Origin: Haloarcula sp.
GTDB lineage: Archaea > Halobacteriota > Halobacteria > Halobacteriales > Haloarculaceae
Assembly (NCBI GenBank): GCA_028275075.1
Contig: JAQCNK010000031.1
Coordinates: forward strand, 1-5,130
DNA length: 5,130 bases
Direction of reading: 5' to 3'
The position numbers and the translations under genes are program-made. Below the pieces are notes generated by a model, which was given only the letters and a program-made list of their open reading frames with translations, was not told the DNA's origin and ran no database searches. Below are positions 1-5,130 of this stretch, one piece after another (within the stretch, counting starts at the first letter, position 1; each line of letters opens with the position of its first letter).

Positions 1-729
1 CTCTCTAAACGCGCTCGGGAGTACGCAGCCACGGTCATCAACGGTGAGGAGTGGCCGCTAACACCTGACCACGTTGATCTCTCTCGTGTGATTTTCGAGA
101 CCAGCACTCGCATGGAACGCCAGCACGGTGTGTGTTCGTACGACGGACACGGCCAGAGCACGATTCGTCTCTCGGAGACAACCTATGAGCGAGCTGGCTT
201 CGAGGCACTGAAAGAGACCATCCGGCACGAACTCGTCCACGCCTATCAACAACAGACGACTGGCGTCAAGCCAGGACATGGCGAGTCGTTCATACAGTGG
301 GTTGACCCGCTGGACCTCTCTGGCCGATGTAGCAGTCACTACGAGACACCACCGGAAGACTACAAGTATCGGTTCTACTGCACACAGGGATGTGGATTCA
401 TCGGTGGGCGACACCGCTGGAGCAAAGCCGTTGCTCGGGCGATCCGTGGCAGCCTCGTCTGCGGTGACTGTGATAGCGACCTCCGCGTCGACGGTCCAGA
501 TGGGACTCTGGAGGAGGTGCCCGAATGGCGGACCGACAAATCATTGGATGAGTACGACCTCCGATATGAATTCCACTGCACGAACTGTGGACTCATCGGC
601 GGACGACGCCAGATGTGCAAAACCGTGCGTCGAGTCGCACGCGGCGAAACCGTCTGCCAGGAGTGTGGATCGTGGGATATAACGGTTCAAGATGAAGGTG
701 GCGAGAGGGTCACACCTGCTGATCTCTGA
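1..729 (+). CDS. SprT-like zinc metalloprotease with two tandem zinc ribbons (5' end outside window)
   Basis: The frame is open from base 1 to the TGA at 727-729, so the gene is cut by the left edge. The GTG at 88 is only an internal Val codon, because matching protein sequence continues upstream of it. Numbering from base 1, HELVH at residues 76-80 gives two zinc-ligand His and the catalytic Glu. A later His at residue 93 (in PGHGESF) fits the third ligand. This arrangement is typical of SprT/Spartan metalloproteases, which cleave proteins crosslinked to DNA in other organisms; that role is inferred here. After the protease part come two related zinc ribbons, residues 123-157 and 189-222. 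Each has a Cys pair, a shared I-G-G-R stretch, a basic helix-like segment ending R-G, then V-C-x-x-C. The first ribbon has Cys-x3-Cys in its leading knuckle and the second has Cys-x2-Cys. GC content is lower than in the right half of the window. Family assignment is confident; substrate is unknown. Confidence 0.85.
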   Translation, partial: LSKRAREYAATVINGEEWPLTPDHVDLSRVIFETSTRMERQHGVCSYDGHGQSTIRLSETTYERAGFEALKETIRHELVHAYQQQTTGVKPGHGESFIQWVDPLDLSGRCSSHYETPPEDYKYRFYCTQGCGFIGGRHRWSKAVARAIRGSLVCGDCDSDLRVDGPDGTLEEVPEWRTDKSLDEYDLRYEFHCTNCGLIGGRRQMCKTVRRVARGETVCQECGSWDITVQDEGGERVTPADL

Positions 730-817
730 TCTCAGTGGCCGACAGTGCCCCCGCAGGTAGGGTTCCTGTGAGGGTGATTTCGAGCAAGGTTTGGCCGAGC
801 GAAACGATGTGGTCGAT

Positions 818-1252
818 ATGGCTACTGGTGATGACCATGACGAGATTCCCGTTGCCGAAATCCAAGACAGCGTCGAGGACTGGCTGACGCGAAATGACCC
901 GCTGTCACGAGCGGACTTGAACACAGTTGAGCGGAAGTTCATGCGGACAATTGGCGAGCCGGCACGCAGAGACAGTCAGTTACCGGACGGCACTAAGGTG
1001 ACGAAGAAAAACCCACACATGCGGATCGCATCCCCCGATGCATTCGGTGTGTTCGCCTACGAAGAAGACACGGTCCTGATCGAACTTGACGAGACAATCG
1101 ACTGTGGCGAGATACTTGGCTATCCAGCAGGTGACGATAGATTTGTGCCCGTGATCCTCTGCGTCGAGGGACCGGCTTCCCGGGCCCATGACCGAATAGA
1201 GGGGTGCCTCACCACCATTGGACCGCTGGCTGATGGTGATCTGGCGATCTGA
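818..1252 (+). CDS. Uncharacterised acidic protein, 144 aa
   Basis: I do not recognise this protein. The frame ends at TGA 1250-1252. It is acidic, has no predicted membrane span or signal peptide, and contains only two Cys, too far apart to suggest a zinc knuckle. The N-terminal third is charged and probably helical (E-I-Q-D-S-V-E-D-W-L). The second half alternates short hydrophobic strands with turns, including F-G-V-F-A-Y, V-L-I-E-L and V-P-V-I-L-C-V, which suggests a small beta-rich domain. The ATG at 818 was chosen as the start. A TTG at 791 and a GTG at 809 are also in frame, and a GGTGAT match to the 16S anti-SD lies at 773-778, 12 nt before the TTG, so a nine-residue longer form is possible. 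It lies 88 nt after the protease gene on the same strand and shares its lower GC. It converges on the aminotransferase gene across a palindrome. That it is a real gene is likely but not certain. Confidence 0.6.
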   Translation: MATGDDHDEIPVAEIQDSVEDWLTRNDPLSRADLNTVERKFMRTIGEPARRDSQLPDGTKVTKKNPHMRIASPDAFGVFAYEEDTVLIELDETIDCGEILGYPAGDDRFVPVILCVEGPASRAHDRIEGCLTTIGPLADGDLAI

Positions 1253-1261
1253 GCAGCCCGT

Positions 1262-1344
1262 TATACGGGTCGACAGAACGATTGATACCATTCGCCTCCG
1301 CCAGACCCCGGCGAAATCTATCAGGGCTTCTGTCGACCCGTATA
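1262..1344. repeat. 83-nt symmetrical imperfect palindrome between convergent genes
   Basis: TATACGGGTCGACAGAA at 1262-1278 is the exact reverse complement of 1328-1344. Moving inwards, an opposed 4/4 nt mismatch (1279-1282 and 1324-1327) is followed by TGATA 1283-1287 pairing with TATCA 1319-1323. A 3/3 mismatch follows, then TTCGCC 1291-1296 pairs with GGCGAA 1310-1315, closing on a 13-nt loop. That makes 28 of 35 positions per arm paired in perfect register. The element fills most of the gap between two convergent gene ends. It could be a bidirectional transcription-end structure, a MITE-like palindromic element, or a protein-binding or recombination site. No obvious target-site duplication is visible at its edges, and no T-run follows on either strand. 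Confidence 0.75.
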
Positions 1345-1373
1345 GTCAGTCAGAAGCCGAGTGGCCGCGCCCG

Positions 1374-2486
1374 CTACAGGTCCGCGGCGTCTTCGATGGC
1401 GTCGGTGAGTGCCTGAATGCTCTCGACGGTGTGTTCGCCCATATGGCCGATTCGGAACGTCTCCTCGCCCAGTTGGGAGCCGTAGCCGTTCGAGAACACC
1501 ATATCGTGTTTCTCGGAGACCTGTTCGATGGTCGCAGCGACATCGATGCCCTGCGTGTTCTCGATGCAGGCGACCGTTTGGGACTCATACCCCTCCTCGG
1601 GGAACATCGCGAAGTGTTCGTCGGCCCACTCGTGGACGTACGCCATCATCTCCCGATGGCGCTGGTCGCGGGCCTCGTGGCCCTCCTCTAGCATGTGTTT
1701 CATCTGCTTGCGGTAGGCCAGCATTATCGGGATGGCAGGCGTCGAGTGAGTCTGACCCTTCCGGTCGTAGTAGTCCAGACAGCGCTGGAAGCCGCCGTAC
1801 CACGACGCTTCGTCTTTCTCGAGTTCGCGCTCATACGACTCGTCGTTGACGACACAGATAGCGAGCCCGGGCGGCATTGCGAAGGCCTTCTGTGACGAGG
1901 CGAAGATGACATCGATGCCGTGCTCGTCGATGTCGACGTAGTCCCCGCCGAGACACGACACCGCGTCGACGACAAAGTAGGTGTCGGGGTACTCGTCGAC
2001 GACGTCGCCGATCTCCTCGACCGGGTTTCGCACACCGGTCGAGCTTTCGTTCATGACGCAGGCGACCACATCGTAGTGTTTGTCGCTCGTTTCAAGTTCC
2101 TCGCGGATGTCCGCGGGCTTGACAGCCTCGCCCCACTCGTACTCCAAGCGGTCGACGTCCTTGCCGAGTCGCTCGGCGACGTTCGCATGGCGCTCGCTGA
2201 AGCTACCGCAGGTCGGGACGAGGATGTTCTCGTCGACGAGGTTGAGCGTCGACGACTCCCAGAACTCCGTCCCGGAGCCGGTGAGGATGATGACCTCGTT
2301 GTCGGTGCCCAGAAACTCCTTCGTGTCCTCGACGATAGTCGTGTAGAGGTCGGTCATCCGGTCCATCCGGTGGCCGAACATCGGCTGGGCCATCTCCTGG
2401 ATAACCGCATCACGAACCTCCGTCGGGCCGGGGATATACAGCGTCTTCTCGGGATAGTCGCCAGTGTATTCCTGTTTCTTTGTCAC
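1374..2486 (-). CDS. Class V PLP-dependent aminotransferase (alanine-glyoxylate / serine-pyruvate type), 370 aa
   Basis: This is a fold-type I aminotransferase of the AGXT / serine-pyruvate aminotransferase group. The group moves the amino group of alanine or serine to glyoxylate or pyruvate in the cytosol, using pyridoxal phosphate. Numbering from the GTG at 2486: the PGP substrate loop is at 19-21, the phosphate-binding GSGT at 70-73, and Asp174 in V-V-D-A-V-S fits the residue contacting the pyridine nitrogen. Lys200 in S-S-Q-K-A-F fits the Schiff-base lysine and is followed by P-P-G. T-H-S-T-P-A-I-P lies near 246-253, and Arg345 in F-R-I-G-H-M-G fits the carboxylate-binding Arg. The length is normal for the family. 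I chose GTG 2486 because AAGGTGG, a good Shine-Dalgarno match, lies at 2492-2498, five nt before it; a GTG at 2495 would add three residues but overlaps that site. Ureidoglycine-glyoxylate or aminoethylphosphonate transaminases are related alternatives, and the substrate cannot be settled from sequence. The gene before it on the same strand ends 85 nt away. Confidence 0.9.
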   Translation of the reverse strand: MTKKQEYTGDYPEKTLYIPGPTEVRDAVIQEMAQPMFGHRMDRMTDLYTTIVEDTKEFLGTDNEVIILTGSGTEFWESSTLNLVDENILVPTCGSFSERHANVAERLGKDVDRLEYEWGEAVKPADIREELETSDKHYDVVACVMNESSTGVRNPVEEIGDVVDEYPDTYFVVDAVSCLGGDYVDIDEHGIDVIFASSQKAFAMPPGLAICVVNDESYERELEKDEASWYGGFQRCLDYYDRKGQTHSTPAIPIMLAYRKQMKHMLEEGHEARDQRHREMMAYVHEWADEHFAMFPEEGYESQTVACIENTQGIDVAATIEQVSEKHDMVFSNGYGSQLGEETFRIGHMGEHTVESIQALTDAIEDAADL

Positions 2487-2491
2487 GGGAG

Positions 2492-2498
2492 CCACCTT
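2492..2498 (-). promoter_or_regulatory. Shine-Dalgarno site that decides the aminotransferase start
   Basis: Read on the - strand, AAGGTGG lies five nt before the GTG at 2486. It matches the archaeal 16S anti-SD complement (GGAGGTGA) in its AGGTG core. Because it covers the alternative GTG at 2493-2495, it favours the downstream start. Confidence 0.5.
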
Positions 2499-2532
2499 GG
2501 TAGCCCCACTTTCGCGTCGGTCGGCATGGTAG

Positions 2533-2540
2533 TTTTGATA
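2533..2540 (-). promoter_or_regulatory. Possible TATA-like element for the aminotransferase gene
   Basis: Read on the - strand this is TATCAAAA, the only A/T-rich octamer in the 85-nt gap upstream of the gene. Archaeal start sites usually lie about 26 nt downstream, which would put the start near 2510. That gives a short leader of about 24 nt containing the Shine-Dalgarno site. The match to the haloarchaeal TATA consensus is weak, so this is tentative. Confidence 0.3.
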
Positions 2541-2571
2541 CGACGCTGATTGTTCGGATCGGCTGGCTACG

Positions 2572-3033
2572 TTATTCGATAACGCGGGCGATACCCGACA
2601 GGATGACCGTCACAATCCCCGAACTGACGGCGGCAAATATATACCACACTGTCATGTCGGGCGGCGTGACCAAAGGGAGCGTGACCAGCCCGGTGATGGT
2701 GATGCGGACGCCGACTGTTTTTACGTCGCTGCTCTCGTCGTCGACCGAACTCTCGTCGTCCGCTCTGCCGTCGGCGTGGTCTTGGACTGGGCGCCCACTG
2801 TCGGCGTCGATAGCGCTAGAAAAGTCCGCGCCACAGTGCATACACCACGTCGCTGTCGAGCTGACCTTCCCGGCACACTCCGGACAGCGGGGGTCAGGGC
2901 CAGATTCATAACTGAAGACTGGACACAGTACGGTATGGACTGGGCCGAGCGGGCCACCGAGCTGCTGTACGACGGTGAGTCGATACGGGAGACGGTCTCG
3001 GCCGGCCCGGGTGCCGTCGTCGTGACGAGCCAC
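2572..3033 (-). CDS. Zinc-ribbon membrane protein, start unresolved (possible frameshift near 2890)
   Basis: The frame ends at TAA 2572-2574. The protein has a two-knuckle zinc ribbon, R-C-P-E-C then W-C-M-H-C-G-A-D-F, at about residues 49-71 of the longest reading. An acidic Asp/Ser-rich linker follows at about 76-103. The C-terminus is hydrophobic, with a short span near 110-124 and a clearer membrane helix near 128-150. This suggests a membrane-anchored protein with a cytosolic zinc ribbon; I do not recognise a named family or function. The only standard in-frame start before the ribbon is the GTG at 3033. That reading runs 99 nt antisense into the well-supported divergent gene starting at 2935, and its first 45 or so residues look like antisense noise. 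An ATG at 2909-2907 is one frame off; one extra C in the C5 run at 2890-2894 would join it to the ribbon and give a normal short N-terminus. The gene is probably real; its 5' end is not trustworthy. Confidence 0.6.
   Translation of the reverse strand: MARHDDGTRAGRDRLPYRLTVVQQLGGPLGPVHTVLCPVFSYESGPDPRCPECAGKVSSTATWCMHCGADFSSAIDADSGRPVQDHADGRADDESSVDDESSDVKTVGVRITITGLVTLPLVTPPDMTVWYIFAAVSSGIVTVILSGIARVIE
2905..2912 (+). promoter_or_regulatory. TATA-like promoter element of the PH-like membrane protein gene
   Basis: TTCATAAC is centred about 27 nt before the ATG at 2935. That is the spacing expected if transcription begins at or next to the start codon, the leaderless arrangement common in haloarchaea. 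No Shine-Dalgarno sequence is visible before that ATG, which agrees with a leaderless message. Confidence 0.5.
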
Positions 3034-3531
3034 CGGCTGCTGGCTTTCACTCCCGACCGCGAGGGGGCGAACTACTACCAGGTTGACCGCCCCAACGTCG
3101 ATAGGGCCGAGTTCCGGACGACCGGGACGTTCCAGTTCCTCCAGCAGGCAGTGAAGGCACTCGTCGTCGGCGCGGTGCTGGTCGCCGCCGGGCTGACCGT
3201 CAACCTCGATGGGATGGTGTCGGGCATCTCATTGGGCGGCGGCGACACTGCGAGCGCCGTCGGTATCGGTGGCATGCTGGGACTCCTCCAGTCGATGCTC
3301 TCGCTGCTGGCACAACTAGACGATTTCATGCGAATCTCCGGCGGACTCGCGCTGGTGGTTGGAGTGGTCCTTCTGGCGGTGTACGTGAGGAGCCGAGAAC
3401 GGGTGCTTGTTATCAGCGTCGCCGGCGGCGACGACATCGAACTGACCGCACCCGGCGACGAGACAGTCCTCGACCAGTTACAGGCGGCGCTGGTGCCCGG
3501 CGACGAGGCCACCGACGATCCGCTGTCGTGA
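2935..3531 (+). CDS. Membrane protein with a PH-like domain split by a transmembrane hairpin, 198 aa
   Basis: The ATG at 2935 was chosen because a TATA-like element lies about 27 nt upstream and the text from M-D-W-A-E-R-A onward reads as coding. The frame is open back to 2776, but that part runs antisense to the zinc-ribbon gene. Residues 1-65 include V-V-V-T-S-H-R-L-L-A-F, which resembles the 'T-x-x-R-L' strand of bacterial PH-like domains. A hydrophobic helix follows at about 72-89, then a Gly-rich and weakly hydrophobic stretch at 96-127, and a second membrane helix at about 135-152. The tail, 153-198, is basic just after the helix (V-R-S-R-E-R), then has two strands and a helix (V-L-D-Q-L-Q-A-A-L) that could complete the same PH-like fold. 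Both ends would then face the cytosol. The function is unknown and the PH assignment is inference from pattern. uvrC starts 33 nt downstream on the same strand. Confidence 0.8.
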   Translation: MDWAERATELLYDGESIRETVSAGPGAVVVTSHRLLAFTPDREGANYYQVDRPNVDRAEFRTTGTFQFLQQAVKALVVGAVLVAAGLTVNLDGMVSGISLGGGDTASAVGIGGMLGLLQSMLSLLAQLDDFMRISGGLALVVGVVLLAVYVRSRERVLVISVAGGDDIELTAPGDETVLDQLQAALVPGDEATDDPLS

Positions 3532-3564
3532 CGTTCAACACCGCACAGCGCCTACCGTCACGCG

Positions 3565-5130
3565 ATGGACGCAGACGGCGTGCGCCGACGGGCCAGCGAG
3601 TTGCCCGACAAGCCGGGCATCTACCAGTTTGAAGACGGTGACGGGCGGGTCCTCTACGTCGGCAAGGCGGTCTCGCTTCGCGAGCGGGTGCGTTCGTACG
3701 GGGATCCCCGAAGTCGCCGCATCGAGAAGATGGTCACCCGGGCGGCGCTGGTCGACTTTGCGGTTACCGACACCGAGACGCAGGCCCTGTTGCTGGAAGC
3801 CAACCTGATAAAACGCCACCGGCCGCCGTACAACGTCCGGCTAAAAGACGACAAGTCCTACCCGCTGGTCCAGCTCACCGACCACGCCGTCCCGCGCATC
3901 GAGGTGACCCGCGACCCCGACGAGGGAGCAACGGTGTATGGACCCTTTACTGACAAGGGACGGGTCGAAACGGTCGTGAAGGCGCTGCGGGAGACCTACG
4001 GCCTGCGCGGCTGTTCCGACCACAAGTACTCGAACCGTGACCGGCCCTGTCTCGACTACGAAATGGGCATCTGCACGGCGCCCTGTACCGGCGAGATCAG
4101 CGAGGCCGACTACGCCGCCGACGCGGAAAGCGCGACCCGATTCTTCGAGGGCGAGGTGGGCGTGCTCGCCGATCCGCTCCGGCGGGCGATGGAGTCGGCC
4201 GCACAGGACCAGGAGTTCGAGCGCGCGGCGAACCTGCGGGACAAACTCGGGGCTGTCGAGGCGCTCCACGGCGAGTCCGACACCGCCGTCAGCAGCGCTG
4301 GCAGCGGTGCCACGACCGACGTACTGGGCGCCGTCGTCGAGGGCGACCGAGCAGTCGTCGCTCGTCTCTACGCCGAGGGCGGCAAACTCGTCGAACGGGA
4401 CCGCTACACGCTCGATGCCCCCGACGGCGAGGGACCAGCGGGGGTCTACCGGGCGTTTATTCCCCAATACTATGCCGAGCGCGAGCTACCGAGCCGTATC
4501 CTCTGTGCCGAGAATCCGGCTGACCCGGAGCTAGAACGATGGCTCGAGGGCGAGGGGGTCGATCTGCGGGTTCCCGGTGCCGGTCGGGAGGCGACGCTGG
4601 TCGAACTCGCCCTGAAGAACGCCCAACAGCGCGGGGGTCGCGACGACGGCATCGGGGCGCTGGCCGATGCCCTGAACATCGCTCGTCCGGAGCGCATCGA
4701 GGGGTTCGACGTGAGCCACGCCCAGGGCACCAGCGCCGTCGGGTCGAACGTCGTCGCCGTCGACGGCGACCCCGACACGAGCGGCTATCGGCGCAAGAAA
4801 CTCACCGAGCGAAACGACGACTACGCCAACATGCGCGAACTCGTCCGCTGGCGGGCCGAGCGCGCACTCGACGGCAGGGACGACCGACCCGACCCGGACC
4901 TGTTGTGTATCGACGGCGGCGACGGGCAACTGGGAGCCGCCCGTGACGCCCTAGCGGAGACCGGCTGGGACGTGCCCGCTGTCGCGCTCGCGAAAGAAGA
5001 TGAACTCGTGATTACGCCAGCACAAGTGTACGACTGGGACGACAACGCTCCCCACCTGCATCTCCTCCAGCGGGTACGCGACGAAGCTCACCGCTTTGCG
5101 GTCCAGTACCACCAGACGCTACGGGACGAG
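3565..5130 (+). CDS. uvrC: UvrC, excision nuclease subunit C (3' end outside window)
   Basis: UvrC makes both incisions around a DNA lesion after UvrA and UvrB have located it. The frame runs from the ATG at 3565 for 522 codons and is cut by the right edge. The N-terminal GIY-YIG nuclease, about residues 13-95, makes the 3' incision; it shows G-I-Y at 18-20, Y-V-G at 31-33, an Arg at 41 aligned with the catalytic Arg, and Glu78 in L-L-L-E-A-N-L-I-K as metal ligand. Cys150, Cys162, Cys170 and Cys174 form the cluster reported to hold iron-sulfur in bacterial UvrC. A UVR motif, about 199-234, is the likely UvrB contact. The RNase H-like nuclease for the 5' incision begins near 373, with Asp382 (F-D-V-S-H), Asp450 (I-D-G-G-D-G-Q-L) and His509 (R-D-E-A-H-R-F-A). 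The C-terminal helix-hairpin-helix DNA-binding part is expected beyond the window. No frameshift or missing catalytic residue is visible. No clear Shine-Dalgarno or TATA element lies in the 33 nt before the start, so it may be read through from the membrane-protein gene upstream. Confidence 0.96.
   Translation, partial: MDADGVRRRASELPDKPGIYQFEDGDGRVLYVGKAVSLRERVRSYGDPRSRRIEKMVTRAALVDFAVTDTETQALLLEANLIKRHRPPYNVRLKDDKSYPLVQLTDHAVPRIEVTRDPDEGATVYGPFTDKGRVETVVKALRETYGLRGCSDHKYSNRDRPCLDYEMGICTAPCTGEISEADYAADAESATRFFEGEVGVLADPLRRAMESAAQDQEFERAANLRDKLGAVEALHGESDTAVSSAGSGATTDVLGAVVEGDRAVVARLYAEGGKLVERDRYTLDAPDGEGPAGVYRAFIPQYYAERELPSRILCAENPADPELERWLEGEGVDLRVPGAGREATLVELALKNAQQRGGRDDGIGALADALNIARPERIEGFDVSHAQGTSAVGSNVVAVDGDPDTSGYRRKKLTERNDDYANMRELVRWRAERALDGRDDRPDPDLLCIDGGDGQLGAARDALAETGWDVPAVALAKEDELVITPAQVYDWDDNAPHLHLLQRVRDEAHRFAVQYHQTLRDE

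Noticed and set aside
58..414. Open - strand frame of about 118 codons
   Set aside because: It is antisense to the SprT active-site region and has no recognisable content.
541..942. Open - strand frame of about 133 codons
   Set aside because: It is antisense to the second zinc ribbon and the start of the small acidic gene, with Ser/Arg-rich text typical of an antisense reading.
1253..1373. Rho-independent-style terminator in the convergent gap
   Set aside because: The hairpin is present but no T-run follows it on either strand, so it is listed as a repeat and not as a terminator.
1218..1691. Open + strand frame of about 157 codons
   Set aside because: It is antisense to the C-terminal half of the aminotransferase, shows no motif of its own, and covers the palindrome; long antisense frames are common in GC-rich haloarchaeal DNA.
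1920..2549. Open + strand frame of about 209 codons
   Set aside because: It is fully antisense to the N-terminal half of the aminotransferase and its Val/Asp/Leu-rich text mirrors the codon bias of the real gene.
2776..2934. N-terminal extension of the PH-like membrane protein back to 2776
   Set aside because: The text there is antisense to the zinc-ribbon region, while the ATG at 2935 has a correctly spaced TATA-like element.
3841..4467. Open - strand frame of about 208 codons
   Set aside because: It is antisense to uvrC, whose catalytic and Cys motifs are all intact on the + strand; no domain is visible in the antisense reading.
1..5130. A new multi-gene defence or mobile system in the window
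   Set aside because: No integrase, transposase, nuclease-helicase set, CRISPR repeats or toxin-antitoxin pair can be seen; the recognised genes are repair, metabolism and small membrane proteins, so such a claim has no support.

Overview
The window looks like part of a haloarchaeal (Halobacteria) chromosome. Its proteins are rich in Asp and Glu, and the genes on the right prefer G or C at codon third positions. A leaderless-type TATA element sits about 27 nt before one ATG. The window also carries a bacterial-type uvrC, which halophilic archaea are known to have. No genus can be assigned from the sequence alone.

Layout. (1) Positions 1-729, + strand, hold the 3' part of a SprT-like zinc metalloprotease gene; its start lies left of the window. 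It has an HELVH active site followed by two tandem, clearly related zinc ribbons. (2) About 818-1252, + strand, encodes a small acidic soluble protein that I do not recognise. These two genes have visibly lower GC than the rest and may be an accessory segment. (3) The 121-bp gap between convergent genes (1253-1373) holds a long symmetrical imperfect palindrome, 1262-1344, with perfect 17-bp outer arms. (4) Positions 1374-2486, - strand, encode a class V (fold type I) PLP aminotransferase of the alanine-glyoxylate / serine-pyruvate type. (5) Positions 2572 to about 2900-3033, - strand, encode a zinc-ribbon protein with an acidic linker and a C-terminal membrane region; its start cannot be resolved and may be frameshifted. 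(6) Positions 2935-3531, + strand, encode a two-helix membrane protein whose N- and C-terminal parts look like a split PH-like domain. (7) From 3565 to the right edge, + strand, lies uvrC, truncated by the window, with GIY-YIG, Cys-cluster, UVR and RNase H-like regions all visible.

How the genes relate. UvrC is the incision nuclease of nucleotide excision repair, and SprT-like proteases act elsewhere on DNA-protein crosslinks. The two are separated here by oppositely oriented genes, so a shared repair operon is not supported. The membrane-protein gene and uvrC are 33 nt apart in the same direction and may be co-transcribed. The zinc-ribbon and membrane-protein genes are divergent with very close or overlapping 5' ends. 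I see no CRISPR array, tRNA, rRNA, transposase gene or recognisable defence system. The palindrome at 1262-1344 and the unresolved zinc-ribbon gene start are the points most worth checking.
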